Source: Pseudopyrenochaeta lycopersici
Lineage: Eukaryota; Ascomycota; Dothideomycetes; Pleosporales; Pseudopyrenochaetaceae
DNA length: 64,000 nt
Assembly (NCBI GenBank): GCA_003313425.1
Contig: NHZP01000016.1
Coordinates: 558,001-622,000, forward strand
Direction of reading: 5' to 3'
Positions 44,779 through 55,616 of this stretch are shown piece after piece. The notes beneath the pieces are model-generated. The model did not search any database, was not told the DNA's origin, and worked only from the letters and a program-made list of their open reading frames with translations. The translations under genes and the position numbers were made by a program. The stretch's first letter is position 1. Each line of letters begins with the position of its first letter.

Positions 44779-45386
44779 AAAGCAGAAACAAAAAGCAAGC
44801 TAGGAGGATCTGGAGGGCTGAGCACTTGACGACAATCATGTTTTTGCATTTTTTCTTCTCTTATTTCTACATCATCCGCATAAAAAGCGTAGATGGCGTT
44901 TTTCCTTTTTTTTTTCCCTCTTTTTTTTTTCATGAGTCGTATATATATACCCGCACGTGTCTTTTGAAAGTTTTTGATAGCGTGGAGTGTGGTTGTTTGT
45001 TACGTTGTTTGGTAGAAGATGAATGCATGAGAGGATTTAGGCAGCCAGACTGCTTTTGCAAAGCTGTGTGTGTATCAGACAGTGATGCTTTGGAATAATG
45101 TGTGTGTGTGTGTGTGTGTGTGTGTGGCTCGAAGAGTGAGTTCAGATACTGATCATCATGAACGGAAGCGGTGGCCGGAGTCCCTTCGCCGCTCCTTCCT
45201 CACTGCTTCCGAGGCTGTCCAGCCAGCCACGATGGAAGAATGTGAGTGTCTATATGCACAGAGTATGTTGAGAATGTTTATTCATTATTGGCATGATTTG
45301 ATATTCTATTCACAAATCTACCAATGTGCCGGCCACATAGGATCAAATATAGCCAGACGTCTCCTAGTCTTCATTTCAAGAAGGCC
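44779..45386. other. Shared 3' flank of the DUF7053-like gene and rad57
   Basis: About 600 bp between two convergent stop codons. It contains long T tracts (44905-44935) and a TG microsatellite; both 3' untranslated regions and terminators must lie here. Confidence 0.5.
45099..45126. repeat. TG dinucleotide microsatellite, 14 units
   Basis: An uninterrupted run of TG, in the convergent intergenic region between the DUF7053-like gene and rad57. Confidence 0.95.
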
Positions 45387-46781
45387 TCATTTCTCTTTAA
45401 TTACATGTCTAATACCGGTCTTTTGAATCTCAAATTCAACACCGCGGCTATCGGATGGAGCGACCCAGGGTGCGAAGACAACCTTGAACCAGCGTCTCCA
45501 TTTGGAAATATGGTTCTCTTCTTCGTTCCATTGGTCGTCACCATTGACTGTGTGGATGAGAGGCCTGTTGGCGAAGATAGGCTGCTTGATTAGCGCGATG
45601 CGACATGCCAGCTGGTTCGTCCAGACTAGGCCCAAGGATGGGGTCTTCTGGGCGTGTGATGGTTCGTATTGCATGTCTCCCCACCCGGTAAACCAACGCT
45701 GTTGGTGGTCGAGGGTCAGTGGGTCTGGTGATAAGAGCAAGGTGCCTTCAATCTGGGAGGGGGGATGTGCTGGCTGAGGAGTATGTTCATGGGCATGGCC
45801 TTGGCTGTTGGTGGAAGTCGTACGACTGGTACTCTGACTGTTGGTAGATGCTGTTCGAGATGCTACATGGGACGATGCAGCAGAGGGTGGTTTCGTGAAT
45901 CGGTCCGCCACTTGATTGGCGACGACGACGGCGATACCCTCGGTGCGGGCGAGCTCACGTAGCAAGGCTCCTAGCTGCACTAGCTGGGAACCTCGCTTGG
46001 CCATAGAGGCAGCGCCATTTCGGGCGTCCGTCTTCTCAAACTCGGCGCGGTAGTTGGCAGCAACGGAGTCCAGGATGACAAGGCCCACGTCGTGCTTCCT
46101 GATAGCCACCGGCAGCTGGTAGCGCAAGATGTGCTCCTGCGACTCGAGGTCCGGGGTCTGGATGCTTAGAATGCGCGAGAGTGAGGGCTTTTCGTCGGGG
46201 GGTAATGATGCCAGCACCGGATGGGAGGAGAGCAGCTGGGCCAGGCGATTTGTCGCGAGCACGGCCTCGGTGGAGATGTAGACGGCTGATTTGGCAAGGC
46301 CTTGAGGCGGCGGCAGTTGCGAGGCCAGCAGAAGCGTAAGGAGCAGCTGCGTTTTGCCGACACCACTGCAGACCGTCAGCTTCGGAAGGTGCATATGTCG
46401 AGCAGGTAATGGGGGCACTAGGACATACCTCTCGCCAGTGACCTCGACCAGGTAGCCACGCGGAATGCCGCCGCCCAATGCAGCGTCAAGCTTCTCATCC
46501 AAGGTGCTTATACACGTCCAGTCACTCCTGGGCGATGCAGGCAGGCACGAGGTGCCGCGCTCTTCCTCTGCTCCGAAACCGAGCTGGCGGTGCAGGGCAG
46601 TAACAGTGGCATCCGTGAGCTTCCTCAGCTCGCCGGCCGGCAGCTGGGCGCGCTTAGCCACATGGACGGCGTCGAGAGTGAGCAGGTCGTTGATAGTAAT
46701 CAGGGCCTTGTCGAGCGAGGGCAGCAAGTGCGAATATGGTTTGGCATCAAAGTCAGGCAGCACCTGCAGCAGATCTGTCAT
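45387..46781 (-). CDS. rad57: RecA-family recombination mediator Rad57 (Rad51 paralogue)
   Basis: Rad57, with Rad55, stabilises Rad51 filaments in homologous recombination. Exons are 46781-46429 and 46365-45387; the 63-bp intron interrupts the Walker A motif, which reads GESGVGKTQ after splicing. The product is 443 residues, close to the yeast protein (460). Other signatures: YISTEAVLATNRLAQLL, the Walker B segment VGLVILDSVAANYRAEF, and QLGALLRELARTEGIAVVVA with NQVADRF. The N-terminal 60 residues form a helix-hairpin-like domain (ALITINDLLTLDAVHVAKRA). A 40-residue low-complexity insertion follows the NQV motif and contains two near copies of SRTxSTNSQ plus a histidine-rich patch. The start is the ATG at 46781; the frame is open further upstream only from TTG. 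XRCC3-type function is possible, but the sequence fits Rad57 better. Confidence 0.88.
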   Translation of the reverse strand: MTDLLQVLPDFDAKPYSHLLPSLDKALITINDLLTLDAVHVAKRAQLPAGELRKLTDATVTALHRQLGFGAEEERGTSCLPASPRSDWTCISTLDEKLDAALGGGIPRGYLVEVTGERYVLVPPLPARHMHLPKLTVCSGVGKTQLLLTLLLASQLPPPQGLAKSAVYISTEAVLATNRLAQLLSSHPVLASLPPDEKPSLSRILSIQTPDLESQEHILRYQLPVAIRKHDVGLVILDSVAANYRAEFEKTDARNGAASMAKRGSQLVQLGALLRELARTEGIAVVVANQVADRFTKPPSAASSHVASRTASTNSQSTSRTTSTNSQGHAHEHTPQPAHPPSQIEGTLLLSPDPLTLDHQQRWFTGWGDMQYEPSHAQKTPSLGLVWTNQLACRIALIKQPIFANRPLIHTVNGDDQWNEEENHISKWRRWFKVVFAPWVAPSDSRGVEFEIQKTGIRHVIKEK

Positions 46782-48052
46782 GGGCCAATCCCTCGCATTT
46801 GCGCGGCTCTGCGGCACGCGCAACGGTTACCAGCGCCAGGGTTGACCGCCCTTGAAGAAGCGTCTCAGCGAGCGTGCGGTCCTGTTCACGCTGTACGGGC
46901 TGCGCGGTGGTGATTTGGAACGCGAGGCTTCGAGATGCCCAGTCTTGGCCGGCTACCGGTAGTCAATGCAGAAAAAAGTCTATGGTGGGCGTCTTCCGTT
47001 TCTCCGCCGGCCGACGTCACCAGCCAGGGCTTGGAGAGGCCCGTTCCCCGCCTCCCCACGCGTTGGCATACATCAGCCACTTAGACAACCCCGGTTAACC
47101 CCAAGAGCAGCCTTGTGATTGACGTCTTTGGGCCAACGCTGGAGCTCGTGAGCTATGACCGCATGTGATGCTCAGAGGCGCTCTTCTACTGTTTGCACAC
47201 CGGCTTCAGACCAGAGTTATTCTGCTGCTCGCTCGTGGCATTTTGGTGTTGGCCTGCTCTGAGAATTTGTATTCCTCCCGATTAGCCGGCTATCCAGGTC
47301 ATCGCTCCTGTGCGGTGCGTCTTCTTTATAAGCTCGCCCTACCGCCGACGCTTCCACTCGTCCGTGGCTCTGATAGCTGATTTCCACCAGGGTTGCTAGT
47401 TCACCTCGGGGCAGCCTGACGCGATACCCGTCTCCTCCTGGCCGAATTCGACCAACAGCAACTGTTTTTCCCTCTGCGGCAGTACTTTTCCGGCTCTACA
47501 TCCTCGTTCCACAAGCTCTTGGAGGGCGCAAGCGGTCCACCAAAAAAAAGCGCAGTAAGTTTGTCACGCAGAATTAAATTTGACTCTAGTAGCCCCAGTC
47601 GACGTCGAATTGCCAACGAAACACAACATTTGCACCTCATTTAGAGTCCGGCGCTACTGAGTAAGTTGCATTTCCTTGCATGACCGAGTCGTTGGTTCAC
47701 CTTGTCGGGTCATTCTCCTCTCTGGTCTACCATGGACCGGTCACGTTCCGTGTCAGCGGCCGGCTATCTGAGCAACTGCTTGGATCACCTTGCCCATTAT
47801 TTCGAAGCCTATCGCGCGTTTCACATGCCTACCTGCCAGGTGGATCCACCCTAATGCATCTTTCCCCTTTCGTCCTGAGTCTTATAAGAGTGCCTTCCCA
47901 TCTCAAATACCCTCACTTTTCGGCGAATCGCTCGTGTACTCATGCCGGCCTACTGTCTGCAAGATTGTCACTACTTCTACCGCAGTGCCTTGCGGCTCCT
48001 CAACGTCGTCACCTTCATCTCGCCTCTCCACGCCTGATCCATATTGACCATC
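46782..48052. other. Divergent promoter region of rad57 and the carnitine acetyltransferase gene
   Basis: About 1.27 kb. Near 47550 and 47655 the + strand has two strong donor-like sites (gcagtaagttt, ctgagtaagtt), so the acetyltransferase leader may be spliced. A plus-strand open frame from ATG 47680 runs out of frame across the acetyltransferase start; it has no domain and I treat it as leader sequence. Confidence 0.45.
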
Positions 48053-50719
48053 ATGACAGTTCGTACCTTTACACAACCTTCTTCCTTGGACGAGTCACTG
48101 GCAACAGCTGCCAAGATGTCCGCCTCGGAGCTCAACGGCGCGACTAGGTCAGAGGCATCTGCCAAAGAGAGCACCCAGTCCTTCTCAGCTGAGGAAAAGG
48201 CTCCTCTAGCACACTCTACCAACCCCAAATCAAAACCAGGCATCACCTTTGCCCATCAGGACAAGCTACCAAAGCTTCCCATTCCTGACCTTGATAGCTC
48301 ATGTCAAAAGTACATTGCCGCTCTGAAGCCTCTACAGTCACCAAAGGAGCACAACGACACTGTACTGTCAATCAACGAATTCTTAAAATCCGACGGACCG
48401 GCACTACAAGACAAGCTCAAAAAGTACGCAAGTGGGAAAGCAAACTACATCGAGCAGTTCTGTAAGTCTCCTGCTCGTACTCGAACGCTGCAACAAGCTT
48501 TGCAACCGTCTCAACACATCGGCCAATTTTGAGTAATACGCGCTGACTTGCCTTTAGGGTACGATTCTTATCTGAATTTTGATAATCCGGTGGTACTTAA
48601 TCTAAATCCGTTTTTCCTACTGGAAGATGACCCCACCCCGGCTCGCAACAACCAAGTCACCCGTGCAGCCTCGTTAGTGGTATCGGCACTTTCCTTCGTC
48701 AGGGCTGTTCGTCTAGAAGAGCTACCACCTGATACCGTCAAGGGTCAGCCACTTTGCATGTATCAGTACTCAAGATTGTTTGGTACCGCCAGAATCCCTA
48801 CCGAGAATGGCTGTCAGATCGGTCAAGACCCGACATCAAAGCATATTGTCGTCATGTGCTACGGGCAATTCTACTGGTTCGACGTTCTCGATGACAATAA
48901 CGACTTGATTATGAGCGAAAAGGACATCGCTCTCAATCTGCAAGTTATTGTCGAGGATGCGCAAGAAGTCCCCATCCAAGACGCCGCGAAAGGGGCTTTG
49001 GGTGTTCTGAGTACGGAGAACCGTAAAGTCTGGGCTGGCCTTCGTGATGTCCTGCACCGAGACGAAGGATCCAACAACTCAGACTGCTTGAACATTGTCG
49101 ACTCTGCCCTATTCATTTTGTGCTTGGATTACACTGAACCACAAACTGGTGCAGACCTATGCATGAATATGCTTTGCGGTACCAGCAAGATTGAGCGTGG
49201 TGTCCAAGTCGGTACTTGCACAAATCGCTGGTACGATAAGCTGCAGATCATTGTCTGCAAAAATGGAAGTGCTGGAATCAACTTCGAACACACTGGTGTC
49301 GATGGTCATACCGTCCTCCGGTTCGCTTCTGACCTATACACTGACACCATTCTCCGCTTTGCCAGAACGATCAATGGTAGCGCACCCAGTCTGTGGGCAT
49401 CTACGAGCCCTGACCCAGCAAAGCGAGACCCAGATAGCTTTGGTGACGTCCAAACCACTCCTCACAAACTTGAGTGGGATATGGTACCTGAACTCAGCAC
49501 AGCACTCCGTTTCGCTGAAACGCGCTTGGCCGATTTGATCCAGCAAAATGAATTCGCAACCCTGGAATTCCCTCACTACGGAAAGAACTTCATGACATCA
49601 ATGGGATTCTCTCCTGATGCCTTTGTTCAAATGGCCTTCCAAGCTGCTTACTATGGTTTGTACGGAAGAATAGAGTGTGTCTATGAGCCTGCCATGACCA
49701 AAGTCTTTTACCACGGACGAACCGAGGCCATTCGATCCGTCACAGAAGAGTCCGTCGAGTTCCTAAAAACATTCTGGGGCGAGAATCCAGCAGCAGAGAA
49801 GGTCGACGCGCTTCGCAAGGCCTGCCAGAAGCACACCGAGAACACAAAGGTCTGCGCGAAAGCACAAGGGCCTGACCGCCATCTCTATGCCCTTTACTGC
49901 ATCTGGCAGCGTGCCATTGACGAATCGGCTGAGATGGCTAGCAGTGATGGCTGGGATTCCACGCGGCCGTCAAGTCCGGATGCATCTGGAGTGGGATCTC
50001 CTAATCGTAATTCAGTCTTGTCGGAGAATGGATCTATCTCGAGCTCGCCACCCCCACCGATGCAACACTCGATGCCTGCCATGTTTGCAGACGGTGGTTG
50101 GGACAAAATTAACACTACTATCCTCTCGACTTCCAACTGCGGAAACCCTTCACTCCGACAGTTCGGCTTCGGTCCGACCTCCGCTGATGGCTTTGGCATT
50201 GGTTACATCATCAAAGACGGCAGCATCTCAATATGCGCTTCCTCAAAACATAGACAAACATCGCGCTACATTGATGCATTAGAATCGTACTTCCTCGAGA
50301 TCCGCAAACTCCTGCGCCAAATCAAACGCCGCGGCACCTCGGGTGACAAGACCGCCTCCCGTGCCCGCGAGGCGGAAGACCGACCAAACGCAAGCCGCCT
50401 CAAAAGCCGTGGCAGAATCATTCTGGGTGACGGTGGCAAACAACAAACGCCTGCTGAAAGCATCGTTGATGACGACGATGACGACGGTCTTGGTGGATGT
50501 AGGGCTCCCCCTTCTCCTCCCTCTCTTACCCTTGATGACGCCCCGAATATGGCGTTCCCCCCAGTTGCCTTACCGCCTACACCTCCCCATTCTCCTCCTT
50601 TCAAGCCTTTGACGGCGGTTTTCGTGAGCTCTCCTAGGAAACCAACGTTGGTCAAGAAGTTCCGGACTAAGAGGTTTACGAAAGTCGCTGTCAAAAAGCC
50701 CATGTACTACGCCTCCTGA
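48053..50719 (+). CDS. Carnitine O-acetyltransferase, probably cytosolic, with long C-terminal tail
   Basis: It exchanges acetyl groups between CoA and carnitine, letting acetyl units move between cytosol, peroxisome and mitochondrion during growth on acetate or fatty acids. Exons are 48053-48461 and 48558-50719 (96-bp intron), giving 856 residues. The acyltransferase begins near 75 (LPKLPIPDLDSSCQKYIAAL) and shows YIEQFWYDSYLNFDNPVVLN, GQFYWFDVL and the catalytic His381 in INFEHTGVDGHTVLRF. The carnitine/acyl site region is GYIIKDGSISICASSKHRQT. No mitochondrial presequence and no peroxisomal SKL-type end are visible, so it matches the cytosolic FacC/Yat1-type class. Odd points are a serine/proline-rich insertion (about 610-650) and an extra 120-residue tail with an aspartate run and a basic end (KKFRTKRFTKVAVKKPMYYA). 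Confidence 0.9.
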
Positions 50720-52832
50720 TGCTTTTCTTCATTCATTTCCTTGCCCTATATGTCTTCTGCATCGCACCGCATTGCATCACACACATACATTCACACATAT
50801 ACCTCCCTTGCGCTACGATAGACAAGACTTCATCCTTTCATCGCATATTCCTATTCTAGACCCTATGACACGACATAACACCTCTTCCCCATGTTTCATT
50901 CGCTGATTTCCTTGTTTTCTTAGATGGCTTCTTCGATGCGGGTATGCTCCGCCAGGCGCTCAATGCAAACCGCGGTGGGGAAGCTGAACCGTCGGTCGAG
51001 CGGGACGTTATACGCAGGAACATTGGAAGGCGATTAAGGTTGGCTGAGTACTAGGGTAGACTCTGTGCATATTGGTTGGGTTAGAGCCGTCAGGGGAGGA
51101 ACGAGAGACAGCAACAGATACAGGGGTAGAATTGGGGCATCGGAAGGGAAGCAGGGAAGCCTGCTCAAGCCCACAAATTGGAGACTCCAGCAGACTTGTC
51201 AACCGCATCATGAAGCAACGACAAGGAGCGGACTTGGCTTGCCGTATCGAGACGACAGATTCTGACTTAAAGCCTTGTCCTGTACTTGGTGACAGTCTGT
51301 ATGTAACAAAGTGGAGTCAAGCAAAAACCCTCAATGATCTGCATTTCCCGTAGTCCGAACGTGTCGCAACGTGGCCAAGAAAGGCTCTAATACCCCATTT
51401 GAAACTGCCGATGCAGATCGCACCCATAGGACAAGAAATGACAAGTATAATAGTGGAAACCACGTGGTGGCGAATAAAATTGCCCGGGTTGTGTTCTACC
51501 ACCAGTTGTTTGCGAATGTCTACTCTGGGCGTTGAGATTCCTGAGGGGGGTTCTTTGGCTGCGCGATGCTCAGACTGCTCACATCTCTATATCTATTATT
51601 ATCTAGTAATCGTATGCTGTAGGTTATCGCCATTATGCTGTCAAACTATTGCTGCGACTCCTTTGCGGCGAGATTCGTTTCAACTGTAACTCAGACCATC
51701 CCGTTACAGCAGTATAGCTTTGCTCTTGCTACTGTAGAACTTTCTGAGGGGAAGCCTAGTGGACCTTCTTCCTAGAATGCTTGGAAGTTAGTGTGTCAGT
51801 ATTGTGGCTGCTATGGCTCCCGAAGATTTCTACCAGGCCTGCAGACAATTTAGTGGCTTGTTCATCTAGACAGTTCCCTGGAGATGACTAGCTAGCGTTA
51901 TCCTGACGATTAACACTGATTTGCCTTGCTGGATTGTATAGACTGTTGTCGTGGCTGCGACGAGTCCTCACAAGATGGTGCTGGCTATATCGTCAGTGTC
52001 TCCAAAGATGCTTTGTGAGCAACGGCGACTTTTCAATGTTGCTGCGGCCTTATGATAGAAAAGAAGCCTTTCGCCCCGCACTTCAAGAAGCATTTCACTC
52101 TAGTAATTAACTCTTCGCACTACTATCCACGTAGTGTAACCCTTACGCACGACTTAGCATAGTCGTTTCACCTGTATTCCCGAAATCTTCAGCGGTAATG
52201 ATGGCCGGCCTCAGCAAATGAAAAAGGGCCATGATCTAACCCTCATGGATCACGACTTCGCTGACTGCAACTTTCTAATATGCCTCAAACGGCACGATGA
52301 ATTGTATCAGTTAGCATAAAGCTAGCTCTAACAGCTGCAGAAAAGGCAGGAGATTATTCTAGAGAGGTTTCTGGGGCGCCTGCGCAGGGGAGTAAATGTA
52401 TGCTCCAGAAGACGCAGGAGTGACTGTCAGTTCCTTGCGAAAAGATCACGGGAGTGTGAATACGATGTCTACCATAATGAACACTGGTGATTCATTGTCT
52501 ACCATTTCGTCACCTTATGTCGCTCTGAACATCATACTCATATCGATCGCGTATGCGGATTATCAAAAGGTGGCAGTACGAAAACTTTGTGTACCAATCA
52601 AGATCTGGTCATCCGAACTCAGACTTCAGCATCTCACTCTTGGGATTATTCGTTGAAAAGCACCTTAGTAACTCCAGTATCCTTGCTTACCAGGTCCCTT
52701 TGGGTCTTCTCAAGATTGGAGGCAGGCTACACTCACATGAAGTGTGGTGTACCATGCTTTAGTGATACACGGAGAGCTGCAATCTGAATTGTACCTGGCA
52801 ATAGGATACAGCTATCGAAATTTATATCCTTG
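50720..52832. other. Intergenic stretch entering the accessory-looking right part
   Basis: No gene supported. After about 51.5 kb the DNA becomes AT-richer, with many in-frame stops on all frames, and may contain decayed repeats that I cannot name. Confidence 0.45.
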
Positions 52833-53120
52833 TTAGTTTTCGCCTTTATTGGGCCGCCCACGGCGCCGCTTTGCCTGGAGTTGAACTATGCCAAGTGCCT
52901 TAGACTTCTCCTTTGCTGGTTTCTTGGATGCCCACGGCCTCGCTTTATCTGAAATTAAGACATATCTAGCCCCAGGGACTTTTCCTTCTCTGATTCCCCT
53001 GGACGCCCACGGCCCCGCTTTTTCAGGTCGAGTCACAGCTAGCCCCATGGACTCTCCCTCCTTCTGCACTATCTGCAGTGGGTGGCCAATCTTATCGTCG
53101 GAAACATGGTCTGAATTCAT
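52833..53120 (-). pseudogene. Decayed array of three AT-hook units (about 74-bp tandem repeat)
   Basis: On the + strand the block gcccacggc(g/c/t)(c/t)cgcttt occurs three times, at about 52855, 52930 and 53004 (period 74-75 bp). Read on the minus strand, each block encodes an AT-hook core, but in different frames: KRGRGRPGESE, KRGRGHPRNQQ and KRRRGRPNKGEN. A single open frame with an ATG at 53120 spans the region, ends in the last unit and reads the other two out of hook frame (as GPWAS and RPWAS). This suggests an ancestral array of 25-residue hook units later broken by small indels. Such arrays occur in chromatin proteins and some transposon-encoded proteins. Whether the surviving frame is expressed is unknown. 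Confidence 0.55.
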
Positions 53121-53541
53121 ATTCTCTTAAATTTGCGAGTGTTGGCCGCTTTAGCGTTTGCAAACTTTCTTTGATGCCTCTTTTATTTTATACCATTCTG
53201 GCATGGTTCGGCCCCGCAAAGCTGGGGCTACTTTTCCTCAATAATTCTAGTCTTCGTGCTCTTTCTATTTGCTTTATTTGTGGCATTGTTGTTGTGCACA
53301 ATATATGTAGTCATGAAGTATGCCACTAGTAGTCCCCGCAATTACTAGTCACAAACAGCTAGTTTTGGACCGTAGCCACAAGTCCACGGCTCGGCGCCAG
53401 AACAAGCTCGCCGCCTCTAAGCGATAGCCAAGACACAGACTGTGCAGGCTTACGCCTTTTTCATGTCATGAGTGCGTTTTTTTCGTAACAAAACTGATTA
53501 GAATATAGCCCATCTTGCGCTCCAAATCTGCATCGAACAAC
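53121..53541. other. AT-rich flank upstream of the tRNA gene
   Basis: No gene seen. It includes T-rich DNA and an isolated GC-richer block (53380-53440). Decayed repeat DNA is possible. Confidence 0.4.
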
Positions 53542-53651
53542 GACAAGATGGCCGAGTGGTTATGGCGTGTGACTCAAGCGAAAGCTTATCAGTAATTACT
53601 GACGCATTCTCATGGGCTTTGCCCGCGGGGGTTCGAATCCCCCTCTTGTCA
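53542..53651 (+). tRNA. tRNA-Leu(CAA) with 28-nt intron
   Basis: The acceptor stem GACAAGA (53542-53548) pairs with TCTTGTC (53644-53650), with discriminator A at 53651. The D arm contains box A (TGGCCGAGTGG); the T arm GGGGG/CCCCC encloses TTCGAAT, giving a perfect box B. The variable arm is long (GGGC-TTT-GCCC), as in type II tRNAs. Anticodon CAA is at 53575-53577, followed by G37 and a canonical-position intron at 53579-53606; the 3' side of the anticodon stem is TCTCA at 53608-53612. The stem TGTGA/TCTCA contains one T-T mismatch at the middle pair (29-41). The gene is otherwise intact. CAA reads UUG leucine codons; tRNA-Leu(CAA) genes commonly carry introns in fungi. Confidence 0.9.
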
Positions 53652-53657
53652 TCATTC

Positions 53658-53663
53658 TTTTTT
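53658..53663 (+). terminator. RNA polymerase III terminator (T6) of the tRNA
   Basis: Six T residues start seven bases after the discriminator base, the usual Pol III stop. Further T runs follow at about 9-16-bp spacing (53667-53712) and could serve as backups. Confidence 0.8.
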
Positions 53664-54086
53664 GTATTTTTTTGGTCTTTTTTGCATCTTTTTGGTTTCT
53701 TTTTTGTGCGATTTCGCATTATGTCCGAGACTAAATCGGCCTGGAAACCCCACTCTTGTCAGTATCTTTTTCTGGCTTTCCCTGCAGCGTTGTGCATTTT
53801 TTCAGCCTCTAAATTTACCTGTATTAGTCCCTCACTGCATTTATTATCGCCCAGGCATGGCGCGCTCAATAAATCTAAATGGCTCCACCACAGATTGACA
53901 GTTGGACAAAAGGTTAGTGTTCTGTGATCGTAGGGAGAAAATTACTTTACCCATAATATATAGCTGGCCAAAGTCCGTTTACCTTCTATCCATTTAATCA
54001 TTAGCTGACTCCTCTTGACACGTCTCAGGCATGTTAAATATTATTTGAATTATTACTATCATCAGTGCAGTTTTTTGTCTTGGATA
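53664..54086. other. T-rich spacer between tRNA and receptor gene
   Basis: No gene seen. The first 60 bp is a run of T tracts; the rest is the 3' flank of the receptor gene. Confidence 0.5.
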
Positions 54087-55616
54087 TCATTTTCGAATCC
54101 TGTTCCGTCCACTTCCAAAATCCTCCCTTGGATGCTCGTGAGATACCAGGCTTGCTTCATCCGTATCACCCTTACTACGCTGCACCGAATACGATGTCTT
54201 GATAATAATGCCATCTCCTTTTCCATAGGCCGTGGACCCCCGCGATAGGGATGAGTCTTGGAGCGTCCCTTTACGGCGCGATCTTTCGCTATGGCTAAGA
54301 TTCCCCAGCTCATTGCTGCTCCCGTAATTTTGATATTGCTGACCGCTGCGGGCCAAGGTTCCTCCAAGGATCGGGAACACCTTCACAAGGAGTAGTCGCA
54401 GTGTGGGCAAGCACGTACTGTAACATCAAGTCAGCACCTCTCTAAAACGTACTCAGAAATTGTCAAACCCACCACATGATACCCACGCCAATCTCAATCG
54501 TACTCCAAACCGATACGTCGTAGAATTCCCAGCTCACGTTGCTCGAAGCGGCAAAATGAACTAGAGCTTGTAGGCGGAGTATGCTGACGACGGTGATGAA
54601 GGTGCCAACGCAAAACATCATCGCGACACCAATTTTCTTCTTCCAGTGCATCTTCAGGCCCCGCAGTTGCCAGAGAGGAATTCCGAGACTCCAGAAGTCT
54701 AGCACGATACTGATAGCGGCGTTTGATGACGTGATCGCGTTGATGTCCAGACATGTGCCTTTGTGGAGCCCGTCCCATTTCGTCCAGAAGAAACTGATGG
54801 GACGGCACTGGAAGATGGCGATCAAGACAAACAGAGCACCCCACAGCAAGGTAAAGACGACAGTTCCCCAGAGCAAGCGCTGAGCGCCCTTGCTAGGAAA
54901 CACTCTAATGTAGAAGAAAATTAGCGACAGCTTCAGGAGCGTCAGCTCACTGAAATACAGCGAGGCCATGATGTAGAAAGATTTCAACATCTTCGTTATC
55001 TCGTCGGGTCTCAAGGTCCAAATGTCTTTTCCAAGACCGTTCTTAATCGTGCCAGTCACGATGACTACAGTGTTGGCCGTGCTGATAGCCAAGGTTGCGA
55101 TCATGCTCCAGTCGTCCAGTCCGAGCTCTAGGCCATCAAAAAGTTTGTATGCTATGCGTGCGGCCACGAAGACCCCGGCGAGAACGACCATTACGTACGA
55201 CAACGTAACATAGCTTGGTCCACGGTCTCGAACAGGCAGTTTGCAATTCGTTGAGCTAATGTTCTTCATCGCTACAACATCGTTAGCCTTAGTGGAGTCT
55301 TCCGAGATGCAGAAAAAAGTTGCGCACCTAATGCGTCAGGAATTGTGCAATTCGCTGTCACACATGGTGTAACAGTCATTTGGAACATCTTATTCGTGCA
55401 GATACACTGTTGGTCTGTTGGACCGCAGGTCCTCGCCGCGAATGCTTTGGCAAGACATTGTTGCTGCTACACGTTAGCGACATGCGATGTTGTGGTGAAA
55501 AGAATACTTACAGCACATGTAGGAATTTTTGGTGCAGTATTCGACTGTTGTGCAAATGAGACGCAGCTCAACCAGACCATGCATACGAAAAGCAACATGC
55601 GCAGGCGGGGACCCAT
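54087..55616 (-). CDS. Pth11-type GPCR-like membrane protein with extracellular CFEM domain
   Basis: Pth11-related receptors sense surface or chemical cues in filamentous fungi. Exons are 55616-55512, 55466-55328, 55271-54473 and 54417-54087 (introns 45-56 bp), giving 457 residues. A signal peptide (MGPRLRMLLFVCMVWLSCVS) leads into a CFEM module with eight cysteines, among them QQQCLAKAF, TCGPTDQQCICTNKMF, TPCVTANCTIPDAL and STNCKL. Seven hydrophobic segments follow, including LSYVMVVLAGVFVAARIAYK, LLKLSLIFFYIRVFPSKGAQ and TIEIGVGIMCTCLPTLRLLL. The final exon supplies the end of helix 7 and a 90-residue serine-rich cytosolic tail. The donor was taken at ATG TG|GTGGGT because it restores the conserved CTCLPTLRLLL motif. 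Ligand unknown. Confidence 0.9.

Noticed and set aside
47680..48147. 155-codon plus-strand frame with a good ATG overlapping the carnitine acetyltransferase start
   Set aside because: Out of frame with the enzyme, no domain, and candidate leader introns may remove it; treated as leader sequence.
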